Below, piece after piece: positions 33,078-42,877 of a stretch of 64,000 nt of DNA; within the stretch, counting starts at the first letter, position 1, and each line of letters begins with the position of its first letter. Source of the stretch: Nucisporomicrobium flavum (GTDB lineage: Bacteria; Actinomycetota; Actinomycetes; Mycobacteriales; Micromonosporaceae); NCBI RefSeq assembly GCF_016464385.1, contig NZ_JADMLH010000001.1, positions 519,431 to 583,430 of the forward strand, in the 5' to 3' direction. Below the pieces are notes generated by a model. That model did no database searches. It was not told the origin of the DNA and saw only the letters and a list, made by a program, of their open reading frames with translations. The position numbers and the translations under genes are program-made.

Positions 33078-35447
33078 GTGATCCGGCATCCGGCATACCC
33101 GGTCGAGCCGTGGCACGTCCGGGAGACGTACCTCGACAAGCAGGCGCTGGCGCGGTCCGAGTCGATCTTCGCCCTGTCGAACGGGCACATCGGGCTGCGG
33201 GCCAACCTCGACGAGGGCGACCCGCACGCGCTGCCCGGCTCCTACCTCAACTCGTTCTACGAACTGCGGCCGCTGCCGTACGCCGAGGCCGGCTACAGCT
33301 ATCCCGAGTCCGGTCAGACGATCGTCAACGTGACCGACGGCAAGGTGATCCGGCTGCTCGTCGACGACGAGCCGTTCGACGTCAGGGACGGGCGGCTGCA
33401 CCGGCACGAGCGGGTGCTCGACCTGCGCGCTGGGCTGCTGCACCGCGAGGTCGAATGGGAGTCCGGTGCCGGCCGTGCCGTCCGGGTGGGCTCCACCCGC
33501 CTGGTGTCGTTCGCCCAGCGGTCGGTCGCCGCCATCCGGTACGAGGTGCAGCCCGTGGACGCGCCGATCCGGGTGATCGTCCAGTCGGAGCTGGTCGCCA
33601 ACGAGACGATGCCCGGACCGGCGAAGGACCCGCGGGTGGCGGCCGTGCTCGAGGCGCCGCTCGTGGCCGAGGCGGGGCACGCCACCGACACCGGCGCGGT
33701 GCTCGTGCACGTGACGCGCGAGAGCGGGCTGCGCCTGGCCGCCGCCATGGAGCACGTCGTGACCGGGCCGCCCGGCGTACGGTGCAGCAGCGAGGCGTAC
33801 CCCGACCTGGCCCGTACGACGACGGTCTGCCGGCTGGAGCCCGGGCAGCGGCTGACCGTCGTGAAGCTGGTGGCGTACGGCGCGTCGAGCCGGCGCTCGG
33901 TGGCGGCACTGCGCGACCAGGTGGCCGCCGCGCTCGAGGGCGCGCTCATCGACGGTTGGGACGGGCTGGTCGCCGCACAGCGGGCGTACCTGGACACCTT
34001 CTGGGACGCGGCGGACATCGAGCTGGACGGCGACGCCGAGGTGCAGCAGGCGGTCCGGTTCGCCATGTTCCAGGTGCTGCAGGCCGGGGCGCGGGCCCAG
34101 CGGCGCCCGATCGCGGCCAAGGGGCTGACCGGTCCCGGGTACGACGGGCACGTGTTCTGGGACACCGAACGCTTCGTGCTGCCGGTGCTGACGTACCTGC
34201 AGCCGGGCGCGGTCGCCGAGGCGCTGCGCTGGCGGCACGCCACGCTGGACCTGGCGCGGGAGCGGGCCGAGACGCTCGGCTGGGCCGGCGCGGCGTTCCC
34301 GTGGCGCACGATCCGCGGACACGAGTGCTCCGGCTACTGGCCGGCCGGCACGGCGGCCGTGCACCTCGGCGCGGACATCGCCGACGCCGTGGTGCGCTAC
34401 GTGAACGCGACCGGCGACGAGGCGTTCGAACGCGACGTCGGCGTCGACCTGCTCGTGGAGACCGCGCGGCTGTGGGCGTCGTTCGGCCACCACGACCGGC
34501 ACGGCGCGTTCCACCTCGACGGGGTCACCGGCCCGGACGAGTACACCGCCGTCGCGGACGACAACATCTACACGAACCTCATGGCGCGGCGGAACCTGAC
34601 GGCGGCCGCCGACGTGGTGGCACGTCATCCCGATCGGTCGCGGATGCTCGGCGTGACCACCGACGAGGTGGCCACCTGGCGCGCCGCCGCCGCGGCCATG
34701 AGCATCCCGTACGACGAGCAGCTCGGCGTCCACGCCCAGGTGCGCGGCTTCACGCTGCGCAGGGAGTGGGACTTCGCCGGCACCACCCCGGACCTGTACC
34801 CGTTGCTGCTGCACTTCCCGTACCTCGACCTGTACCGCAGCCAGGTGGTCAAACAGGCGGACCTGGTGCTCGCGATGCACTGGTGCGGCGACGCGTTCAG
34901 CGCCGGGGAGAAGACGCGCAACTTCGCGTACTACGAGCCCCGTACGGTCCGCGATTCCTCGCTGTCGGCCTGCAGCCAGGCGATCCTGGCCGCCGAGGTC
35001 GGCCATCTGGAGCTGGCGCACGACTACCTCGGCGAGGCCGCGCTGATGGACCTGGCGGACCTGCACCACAACACCCGCGACGGCCTGCACATCGCCTCCC
35101 TGGCCGGCGCGTGGCTCGCGCTCGTCGCCGGCCTGGGCGGCATGCGCGACCACCACGGGGAGCTGTCCTTCGCGCCGCGCCTCCCGTCGCGGATCGACCG
35201 GCTCGCGTTCTCCCTGCTGTGGCGCGGGCTGCGGCTGCACGTGACCGTACGCCCGCACGAGGCCGTCTACTCGCTGCGCAACCGCCACGACGACGCCCGC
35301 CTCGAGCTGCGCCACCACGGCGAGCCGCTGACCGTCACGACGCGGGCCCCCGTGTCCCGCCCCATCCCGGCCGCACCGGACGCGGGTGCGCCGCCGGCCC
35401 AGCCGCCCGGCCGCAGCCCCGTGCACCGCCCCGACCTGCTGCGGTGA
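33078..35447 (+). CDS. Glycoside hydrolase family 65 (trehalose/maltose/kojibiose phosphorylase type)
   Basis: 789 aa, the usual size of GH65 inverting phosphorylases. N-terminal beta-sandwich (LSNGHIGLRANLDEG), then the (alpha/alpha)6 barrel. The catalytic acid lies in VTGPDEYT (Glu near residue 490). Further barrel signatures are DTERFVLPVLTY and WRTIRGHECSGYWPAGTAA. The enzyme splits an alpha-glucosyl disaccharide with phosphate, giving beta-glucose-1-phosphate. The exact disaccharide cannot be read from sequence. Cytoplasmic, no signal peptide. GTG start at 33078 with GGGGAGG upstream. No beta-phosphoglucomutase gene is adjacent. Confidence 0.9.
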   Translation: MIRHPAYPVEPWHVRETYLDKQALARSESIFALSNGHIGLRANLDEGDPHALPGSYLNSFYELRPLPYAEAGYSYPESGQTIVNVTDGKVIRLLVDDEPFDVRDGRLHRHERVLDLRAGLLHREVEWESGAGRAVRVGSTRLVSFAQRSVAAIRYEVQPVDAPIRVIVQSELVANETMPGPAKDPRVAAVLEAPLVAEAGHATDTGAVLVHVTRESGLRLAAAMEHVVTGPPGVRCSSEAYPDLARTTTVCRLEPGQRLTVVKLVAYGASSRRSVAALRDQVAAALEGALIDGWDGLVAAQRAYLDTFWDAADIELDGDAEVQQAVRFAMFQVLQAGARAQRRPIAAKGLTGPGYDGHVFWDTERFVLPVLTYLQPGAVAEALRWRHATLDLARERAETLGWAGAAFPWRTIRGHECSGYWPAGTAAVHLGADIADAVVRYVNATGDEAFERDVGVDLLVETARLWASFGHHDRHGAFHLDGVTGPDEYTAVADDNIYTNLMARRNLTAAADVVARHPDRSRMLGVTTDEVATWRAAAAAMSIPYDEQLGVHAQVRGFTLRREWDFAGTTPDLYPLLLHFPYLDLYRSQVVKQADLVLAMHWCGDAFSAGEKTRNFAYYEPRTVRDSSLSACSQAILAAEVGHLELAHDYLGEAALMDLADLHHNTRDGLHIASLAGAWLALVAGLGGMRDHHGELSFAPRLPSRIDRLAFSLLWRGLRLHVTVRPHEAVYSLRNRHDDARLELRHHGEPLTVTTRAPVSRPIPAAPDAGAPPAQPPGRSPVHRPDLLR

Positions 35448-35451
35448 CGCG

Positions 35452-36128
35452 TCAGTAGCCTGCGGCCAGCCCCACCGCCGCACTCGCGCCGGCCAGGTAG
35501 CCGGAGGCCACGGCGGCGGCCGTCGACGGCGGTACCGTGGCCGCCGCGTCCCCGGCCGCGTAGAGGCCCGGGACGCCGGTCCGCTGCGCCGGGTCCACCC
35601 GGATGGCCTCGACGCCGAGCATCTCGTCGGGTTCCGTCACCGTGGCGCCGAGGTTCCGGGCCAGCGACGAGCGCTGGACAGGTACGTCTTCACCAGCAGC
35701 GCCTCGATCGGCAGCGTGCCGCCGTCGGCGAAGCGTACGGACCGCAGCCGCGTACCCGGGCCGTCGAGGGCGGCGACCGGCCGCTCGTCCAGCGCCACGC
35801 CCCCGGCGGCCAGCTGGTCGCGCTGCGCATCGCTCAGGTGCCCGCCGCCGTTGGTGAGCACCGTGCGTGCCCGCTCGCGGCGCCCGTCGCCCGTCGTCAC
35901 GCCGAAGCGGCCGCCCGGATCCCGCGTACCGTCCACGATCTCTCCCCTTCGGACCGTGACCGACGGGTACGCCGCCAGTTCCGCCGACGCCGCCTCGTAG
36001 TATTCCGCCGGGGACCGCCGATCGTGGCCGAGCAGACCGCCGATGCCCGCCGCCACCCGGTTGGCCGGGCGTCCCCCGTCGACCACCAGCGTGCTCCGGC
36101 GCGCCCGGCCCAGGGTCAGCGCGGCTGC
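35452..36128 (-). pseudogene. Broken thioredoxin-reductase-like FAD oxidoreductase
   Basis: Homology begins abruptly at AALTLGRARRSTLVVDGG near 36125, so the N-terminal FAD-binding GxGxxG segment and start codon are missing. Near 35685 the frame changes: upstream the frame reads DGGTLPIEALLVK, downstream another frame reads VPVQRSSLARNLGATV and continues to the C-terminal VPGLYAAGDAAATVPPSTA. About 225 of the usual 310 or so residues remain, in two frames. Nonfunctional. Confidence 0.8.
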
Positions 36129-36271
36129 TGCGGGAGACCGACGCGCCGCTGGCGACGGTCGCCCGCCGGGTCGGGTATGCCACCGGGTTCGCGTTCGCCG
36201 CGGCCTTCCGTCGCGAGTTCGGCCTGCCGCCCGGCCGTTTCCGCGACGCGTCCCGGGCCGGCGCGCCATGA
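36119..36271 (+). pseudogene. C-terminal fragment of an AraC-family regulator
   Basis: Fifty codons encode the second helix-turn-helix of an AraC protein (RETDAPLATVARRVGYAT, AAAFRREFGLPPGRFRD) and end at a TGA. Nothing AraC-like lies to the left, where the oppositely oriented oxidoreductase remnant starts within 10 bases. Confidence 0.75.
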
Positions 36272-36277
36272 CGTCAC

Positions 36278-36306
36278 ACGAACATGTACGTAACGAACAT
36301 GTTCGT
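36278..36306. promoter_or_regulatory. Two adjacent TetR-like operators
   Basis: ACGAACATGTTCGT (36293-36306) is a perfect 14-bp palindrome; ACGAACATGTACGT (36278-36291) is an imperfect copy 15 bases upstream. They end 14 bases before the monooxygenase ATG. No TetR gene adjoins them. Confidence 0.65.
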
Positions 36307-36320
36307 GCTAGCGTCGGGGC

Positions 36321-37481
36321 ATGACGCAGCCGCAGCACATCGCCATCGTGGGCGCCGGCCTGTCCGGCCTGGTCCTGGCCCGCATCCTGCAGGCCCACGG
36401 CATCGCGTCGACCGTCCACGAGTCGGACGCCGGGCGGAACGCCCGCCGGCAGGGCGGATCCCTCGACATCCACGAGGAGTCCGGGCAGGTCGCCCTGCGG
36501 GAGGCCGGCCTGTACGAGGAATTCCGCCGCCACACGCACCCGCGGGGTGAGCACGTCCGCGTCCTCGACAAGGCCGCGCACGTCCACCTCGACGCCGGCG
36601 GTGACAACGGGCGCCCGGAGATCGACCGTACGGTGCTGCGCGACCTGCTCATCGACTCGCTCGCACCCGGCAGCATCCGGTGGGGCCACAAGGTCACCGC
36701 CGTCGCCGCGGCACCCGGCGGCCGGAGCGAGCTCACCTTCGCCGACGGCGGCCGGGCCACCGCGGACCTGCTCGTCGGGGCCGACGGCACGTGGTCGAAG
36801 GTGCGCCGGCTGGTGTCACCGGCCACCCCGCGGTACAGCGGGATCACGCACGTCGAGATCACGATCGCCGACCCCGCGGCCCACCCCCGGCTCGCCGGGA
36901 TCGTGGGTCCTGGCATGATCTTCGCGCTCTCCGATCACAAGGCGCTGCTCGGGCACGGCGGCAGCCGCATCGAGCTCGGCGTCTCGCTGCGCGTACCACA
37001 GGACTGGGTGGAGACCGGCGGCGTCGACTGGTCCGACCCGGCCGCGGCCCGCGCCGCCCTGCTGGCACCGTTCGCCGACTGGTCCGGCGACCTGACGGAC
37101 CTCATCCGCCATTGCGACGACACCATCACTCCGCGCAGGATCTTCGGCCTGCCGCCCGGCCACCGCTGGGAACGGGTGCCCGGGGTGACGCTCGCCGGGG
37201 ACGCCGCGCACGTGATGCCGCCGTACGCCGGCGAGGGCGCGAACCTCGCGATGCTGGACGGTGCCGAGCTGGCGCTCGCGTTGATCAGGCACGGCGGCGA
37301 CACCGAGGCCGCGCTGGCGCAGTACGAGACCGCGATGTTCGCCCGCGCACACGCCGCCGCGGAGGCGACCGCCCATGGCCTCGAGCTCATCTTCGACGCC
37401 GGCACCCCGCGCGAGCTGGTCGCCTTCTTCGCCGGCCCGCCCCGGGAAGGTGCCGGCGCGGGGTCCCGGCGCGCGGGCTGA
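36321..37481 (+). CDS. FAD-dependent monooxygenase (TetX/PHBH-like)
   Basis: 386 aa class A flavin monooxygenase. FAD motif IVGAGLSGLVLARIL at the N terminus, the DG-type motif LLVGADGTWSKVR near residue 152, and the second FAD site LAGDAAHVMPPYAGEGANLA near residue 292. It inserts oxygen into an aromatic or tetracycline-like substrate using NAD(P)H. Actual tetracycline inactivation cannot be claimed. Tandem palindromes upstream suggest drug- or substrate-inducible repression. Confidence 0.88.
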   Translation: MTQPQHIAIVGAGLSGLVLARILQAHGIASTVHESDAGRNARRQGGSLDIHEESGQVALREAGLYEEFRRHTHPRGEHVRVLDKAAHVHLDAGGDNGRPEIDRTVLRDLLIDSLAPGSIRWGHKVTAVAAAPGGRSELTFADGGRATADLLVGADGTWSKVRRLVSPATPRYSGITHVEITIADPAAHPRLAGIVGPGMIFALSDHKALLGHGGSRIELGVSLRVPQDWVETGGVDWSDPAAARAALLAPFADWSGDLTDLIRHCDDTITPRRIFGLPPGHRWERVPGVTLAGDAAHVMPPYAGEGANLAMLDGAELALALIRHGGDTEAALAQYETAMFARAHAAAEATAHGLELIFDAGTPRELVAFFAGPPREGAGAGSRRAG

Positions 37482-37516
37482 GGCCGTCACCTACCGTACT
37501 GACGGGAGGTGGGCGG

Positions 37517-38269
37517 ATGACGCGGACCGGGGGTGCCGGCGCCCTGCTGCTGCTCCGGCACGGGCAGAGCGTGAGCAACGCGGCCGACGTCTTCACCGGG
37601 TGGTCCGACGCGCCGCTCAGCGACCTCGGAGCCGACCAGGCCCGTGGCGCCGCGGCGGCGCTGCGTGCCCTGGGCGTACGCCCGACCAGCGTGCACACCT
37701 CCCTGCTGCGGCGCTCGATCGCGACCGCGGAGCTCGTGATGCACGAACTGGGCCGCGGGTGGGTGCCGGTGCACCGGTCGTGGCGGCTCAACGAGCGGCA
37801 CTACGGCGCGCTCACCGGCCGCGACAAACGCGCCGTCGCCGCGGAGGCCGGCGCCGCTGAGTTCCGCGCATGGCACCGCTCGTACGCCGTCGCGCCGCCG
37901 CCGATGAGCGAGGACGACGCCGCCGCGATGTACGCCGACGCCCGCTACGCCGCCCTCCCCGCGCAGGCCCGGCCCCGTACGGAGAGCCTCGCCGACGTCC
38001 GGGCGCGGCAGCTGCCGTACTGGTCCGACGTGCTGTACCCCGAAGTGCTGGCCGGCGGGACACCGCTGGTCGTGGGGCATGGCAACAGCCTGCGGGCGTT
38101 CGTGATGCACCTGGAGGGCATGGCGCCCGCCGAGGTCGAGCGGCTCGACATCCCGACGGCCGTGCCGATGCGCTACCGGCTGGACCGGCTCGGCTGCCCG
38201 GTCGCCGAGCCGGGCGGGCGCTACCTCGACCCGGTCGGCGCCCGCGAACCGGTCCGGATCGGCCGGTAG
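37517..38269 (+). CDS. gpmA: 2,3-bisphosphoglycerate-dependent phosphoglycerate mutase
   Basis: 250 aa glycolytic enzyme interconverting 3- and 2-phosphoglycerate. Phosphohistidine motif LLRHGQSVSN, FTGWSDAPLS, the RRSIATAE segment, RLNERHYGALTG, and the second catalytic His in GHGNSLRAFVMHLEG. ATG at 37517 follows GGGAGGTGGGCGG. Its 3' end overlaps the convergent HAF-repeat gene by 49 bases. It may be a second copy beside a housekeeping gene elsewhere. Confidence 0.9.
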   Translation: MTRTGGAGALLLLRHGQSVSNAADVFTGWSDAPLSDLGADQARGAAAALRALGVRPTSVHTSLLRRSIATAELVMHELGRGWVPVHRSWRLNERHYGALTGRDKRAVAAEAGAAEFRAWHRSYAVAPPPMSEDDAAAMYADARYAALPAQARPRTESLADVRARQLPYWSDVLYPEVLAGGTPLVVGHGNSLRAFVMHLEGMAPAEVERLDIPTAVPMRYRLDRLGCPVAEPGGRYLDPVGAREPVRIGR

Positions 38270-39255
38270 ACGACCGCCGAGGTCCCGACGTCCGCGTACT
38301 CGTAGCCGGCGATCTGCGCCCGGTCGTTGAAGCCGTTGATCATCGGATACTCCGGGAGGCCGTACGGGGCCAGGTCTTTCATCCGCCCGCGCTCCCAGAT
38401 GAACGCGTGGGCCGCGCCCGGCCGGGGCAGCTCGCTGTATCCGAGCACCTGCCCGCGGTTGTTGAGGTCGACGACCCCGGTGTTGTCGGCGCCCAGGTTG
38501 CCCAGATCGGTGATCACGCCGGCGCGCCACAGGAAGGCATGGGCCGGGATCAGCGACTCGTTGTGCCCGGCGATCCATCCGCGATCGTTGATGGCGACCG
38601 CCATGGTCCACTCGACCGGTCCGGTGTCGAGGTTGACGAGCTTCCCCCTGCGCCACAGGGCGGCGTGATCGGCGGAGGTGCCGAACATGCTCGTGCCCAC
38701 CACCTCTCCCCGGTTGTTGATGTCGAACGCCATCCGCATGCCCAGGTCCCGCATCCGGCCGCGCTGCCACAGGAACCCGTGGACGCCCGCCGCCGTGCCG
38801 GTGTCGCTGTAGCCGACGACCTGCCCGCGGTCGTTGATGGCGGTGGCGCGGCTCGAGCGCCCGCCGAGCGTGCCCAGGTCGGTCAGGCGGCCCCGCTGCC
38901 ACAGGAAGGCGTGCTGGGCGGGGTGCTCCTCGTCATCGGCGTTGACCACGCTGTTCCCGACGACCTGCCCCCGGTTGTTGATGTCCGTGGCGCTGCCGTG
39001 CTCGAACTCGCCCCGGTCGAGCACCCCGAGGTCGATCGTCCGGCCGTGGTCGCGCAGGAACGGGTGGAAGCTGCCGGGCGTGAACACGCCGTACCCGACG
39101 ACCTGCCCCCGGTCGTTGATCGCCTGCGCCGCCCCGGAGATGCCGAGGTCGACGGTCCGGTACGTCCCGACCGCCGCCGCCGCGGGAGCCGCCGGGACGG
39201 CGACCAGCCCGCACGACACCAGAACCGCCAGCATGCCTTTCCCACGCGGTCTCAT
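38221..39255 (-). CDS. Secreted HAF-repeat protein
   Basis: 344 aa: signal peptide to about residue 28 (APAAAAVG), then seven to eight repeats of about 40 residues of the form AINDRGQVVGY...HAFLWxxGxxxDLG, the extracellular HAF-repeat family, likely a beta-propeller. No enzymatic motif. Its start overlaps the upstream membrane gene by 4 bases (ATGA), implying co-translation. The last 49 bases overlap the mutase gene on the opposite strand. Confidence 0.85.
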   Translation of the reverse strand: MRPRGKGMLAVLVSCGLVAVPAAPAAAAVGTYRTVDLGISGAAQAINDRGQVVGYGVFTPGSFHPFLRDHGRTIDLGVLDRGEFEHGSATDINNRGQVVGNSVVNADDEEHPAQHAFLWQRGRLTDLGTLGGRSSRATAINDRGQVVGYSDTGTAAGVHGFLWQRGRMRDLGMRMAFDINNRGEVVGTSMFGTSADHAALWRRGKLVNLDTGPVEWTMAVAINDRGWIAGHNESLIPAHAFLWRAGVITDLGNLGADNTGVVDLNNRGQVLGYSELPRPGAAHAFIWERGRMKDLAPYGLPEYPMINGFNDRAQIAGYEYADVGTSAVVYRPIRTGSRAPTGSR

Positions 39256-40250
39256 GAACGCTTCCCTTCCGCTCGGCGTGAATCCTCACCCGACGCTAGG
39301 GCCGTGCGGGAGACCACCCGTAGAGCCGAACGACCTCCGCCTGGGCCCCGGCTCTGGCGCCGGGCCTGCAGGACCGCCGCCACCACGAGGACCAGGCCGG
39401 TCGTCAGCACCGCCATGGCCGCGCTCACCATCCCGGGGAACCACAGCCCGACGACGGCCGGCAGGATGAGCAGCACTCCCGCCGCGGCCACGATGAGCAG
39501 GACCGTGTCCCGGATCGTGACCGCCGCCGCGACCAGCGCGAGCACCGTAGCCACCGCGAGCGCGGACCCCCAGCCCACGCCGGCGATCGCGACGGCTCCG
39601 CCGGTCGCGGCGAGTGCGCCGAACCACCGGCCCAGCAGGGGCGGACGGACCACACCGGCCCAGGCCGCGAGCCCCCACGCCACGCCGACGGCCCACACCG
39701 CGAGACCGGGCAGGACGCCCGGATGCGGCAGCAGGCCCACCACCGCGGCGGCCAGGAGCAGACCCGCTGCGAACGCCGTCGCGTGCTGCAGCGGGTGCCG
39801 CGAGAGTGCCCAGAACACCGCCGCGCACAGCAGCGCGCCGGCCGCGGCGACCACGAGAGCCGTCTCCGCGCCCCACCCGGCCAGCTCATCGGCCAGCAGG
39901 ACGGTGCCGAGGACCGCACCACAGGCGCCCGACCACAGCACCGCCCGCAGCCGCGCCGCCGATCCCGTCGAGGACGGCACCATCACCCCGGCGCCGGCCA
40001 GCAGCAGGGCGATCGCCCCGACGACGACGGGCCGGCCCACCCGGCCCAGCTCGGCCCAGAACTCCCCGGCGACCAGTCCCGCGGCGACCGCCACCAGCGC
40101 GCCGCCGAGGTAACCCAGGCCTTCGGCGACCAGCCCGGCACGCCGCGGCGGAGCGGGCAGGTCGGCTCGCAGCCGCCGCGCCTGTTCCGGGCTCATCAGC
40201 CCGGCGCGCGTCCAGTGCTCGATCAACGCGCCGGCGTCGCTCCGTCTCAT
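39252..40250 (-). CDS. DUF2157-like polytopic membrane protein
   Basis: 332 aa. A short cytoplasmic N-terminal helix bundle (ALIEHWTRAGLMSPEQARRL) is followed by about ten hydrophobic helices, the layout of DUF2157 proteins. Function unknown. Operon with the HAF-repeat gene. Confidence 0.8.
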   Translation of the reverse strand: MRRSDAGALIEHWTRAGLMSPEQARRLRADLPAPPRRAGLVAEGLGYLGGALVAVAAGLVAGEFWAELGRVGRPVVVGAIALLLAGAGVMVPSSTGSAARLRAVLWSGACGAVLGTVLLADELAGWGAETALVVAAAGALLCAAVFWALSRHPLQHATAFAAGLLLAAAVVGLLPHPGVLPGLAVWAVGVAWGLAAWAGVVRPPLLGRWFGALAATGGAVAIAGVGWGSALAVATVLALVAAAVTIRDTVLLIVAAAGVLLILPAVVGLWFPGMVSAAMAVLTTGLVLVVAAVLQARRQSRGPGGGRSALRVVSRTALASGEDSRRAEGKRS

Positions 40251-40277
40251 CGCCCCTGTCCTTCCTGTGATCCGGTC

Positions 40278-41498
<1,221 letters not shown>

Positions 41499-41609
41499 GG
41501 CCGCCTCCCCTCACCACCGGCCGCCGGCGGGCCGCCCGGCGACCACCTCCAGTACATCGCCGCGCGCACCCCGGCCACCAGCGGCGACGGGCCGGTCCGA
41601 TCGTGCCTT

Positions 41610-41626
41610 TGGACCTTCCGGCCCTG
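41610..41626 (+). promoter_or_regulatory. DosR-like box (variant) upstream of the Cys-rich protein
   Basis: TGGACCTTCCGGCCCTG lies 55 bases before the ATG at 41682. It carries one extra base relative to the other boxes. Confidence 0.45.
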
Positions 41627-41681
41627 CTGACCGCCCGGCGACCCGCCTAGCGTCGGGTGCGGACCGGCGGAAGGAGCCGAG

Positions 41682-42008
41682 ATGAGCATCCTGCGCAGCG
41701 CGTTGTGCGCGATGGGCCGGCACACCGGGCAGTGGTCGAACCCCGGCCCGCGGTGCGAGGCCGAACGGGTCTGCGACGAGTGCGGCCGGCGCGAGGAACG
41801 GACGCGGCACACGTGGGCGCCGTTCGCCTACGTCGCCCCCGCACGGTGCGAGCAGAGCCGGCGGTGCGAGCGGTGCGCCGCCACCGAGGCGAGAACGGTG
41901 CACGAGTGGGGGCCCTGGTTCTACTACGAGAACGAGATCACCACGCCGCAGATCCACACGTGCCGGCGGTGCCACGAGAGCGAGCGGACCGCGTACACGG
42001 TGCGCTGA
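41682..42008 (+). CDS. Small Cys-rich (zinc-ribbon-like) protein, 108 aa
   Basis: Family not recognised. Three CxxC knuckles (CDEC, CERC, CRRC) plus additional single Cys and His are spaced regularly, with a repeated pattern of CxxC, charged turn, then H-W/E-W-x-P/G-W/F. This suggests two or three zinc-binding units built by internal duplication. No signal peptide. ATG at 41682 with AAGGAG upstream. A DosR-like box precedes it, so it is a candidate member of the dormancy set. Confidence 0.75.
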   Translation: MSILRSALCAMGRHTGQWSNPGPRCEAERVCDECGRREERTRHTWAPFAYVAPARCEQSRRCERCAATEARTVHEWGPWFYYENEITTPQIHTCRRCHESERTAYTVR

Positions 42009-42104
42009 GCCGTCCCGGCCTCCACACCGTCTCCCCATCGGCTGCACACCGCGGCCACGCCCGCGAGCGACCGTGAGGGTGTCCGGTACGAGCAAGGAGG
42101 AGCC

Positions 42105-42785
42105 ATGAAGGGAATCAGCCACCGCGCGGCCACCGTCGTGGCGGCCGGCGTGCTCGGCGTGGGCGCGCTCGCGGCCGCGGCCCCGGCGCTGGCCGGCGCC
42201 GGCCCGTTCGCCACCCCGGGCCCGGCGAGCACCGCCCCCGGCCCCGGTCACATGGGATCCGGCATGGGCATGGGTTCGGGCAGGGGCATGGGATCCGGGT
42301 ACGGAATGGGTCGCGGCACCGCCACCTGCCCCGGGTTCGGCGTCCAGGCTGCGAAGGGCACGCTCACCGCGGCTCAGCAGACGACGCTGCAGTCGATGGC
42401 GCAGGAGGAGAAGCTCGCGCATGACCTGTACGCGACCTTCGCCGGCCGCCAGGGGACGGCACCCTTCGCCCACCTCGCCATGTCCGAGAACCACCACCTG
42501 ACCGCGGTCCGCACCCTGCTGCAGCGGTACGCCCTCACGGACCCGACCGCGGGCCGGCCCGCCGGCAGGTTCACCGATCCCGCCGTCCAGGCCGCGTACG
42601 ACCGGCTGCTGGCGCAGGGCGGCGCGAGCCCGGAGGCGGCCCGGACGGCCGGACGGCAGGTCGAACGCGACGACATCGCCGCGCTGAAGGCCGCCTCGGC
42701 GGGACTGACCGCGCCGGACGTCCAGCAGCTGTACACGATGCTGCTCTCGGCGTCCGAGCAGCATCTCGCCCTGCTCGGCGGCTGA
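42105..42785 (+). CDS. Secreted DUF2202 (ferritin-like) protein with Met/Gly-rich segment
   Basis: 226 aa: signal peptide to about residue 28, a segment of repeated GMG/GSG units (residues about 45-68), then a DUF2202 four-helix domain. Ferritin-like helices show EEKLAHDLY, MSENHHLTAV, ERDDIAAL and SASEQHLALL, suggesting a di-metal site. The Met-rich stretch may bind copper (inference). AGGAGGAG precedes the ATG. Confidence 0.85.
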   Translation: MKGISHRAATVVAAGVLGVGALAAAAPALAGAGPFATPGPASTAPGPGHMGSGMGMGSGRGMGSGYGMGRGTATCPGFGVQAAKGTLTAAQQTTLQSMAQEEKLAHDLYATFAGRQGTAPFAHLAMSENHHLTAVRTLLQRYALTDPTAGRPAGRFTDPAVQAAYDRLLAQGGASPEAARTAGRQVERDDIAALKAASAGLTAPDVQQLYTMLLSASEQHLALLGG

Positions 42786-42804
42786 CACCCCACCCCGGCG
42801 GGAC

Positions 42805-42820
42805 GGGACCTTCGCCCCTG
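42805..42820 (+). promoter_or_regulatory. DosR-like box upstream of USP/ABC operon
   Basis: GGGACCTTCGCCCCTG, 57 bases before the GTG at 42878. One of the best matches to the recurring consensus. Confidence 0.6.
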
Positions 42821-42877
42821 ACCCGGCCGCCGGGGCGAGCGGCACGGTGAGGGCAGGACCGACGGACGGAGGTCGCC

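Noticed and set aside
33033..35483. Long minus-strand frame opposite the GH65 gene
   Set aside because: No domain content; the plus strand encodes a complete GH65 protein with its catalytic motif.
35452..36271. Insertion-sequence footprint at the broken genes
   Set aside because: No terminal inverted repeats, target duplication or transposase remnant; a simple deletion explains the junction.
36321..37481. Tetracycline resistance gene tetX
   Set aside because: The fold and FAD motifs match class A monooxygenases generally; substrate residues cannot be judged, so no resistance claim is made.
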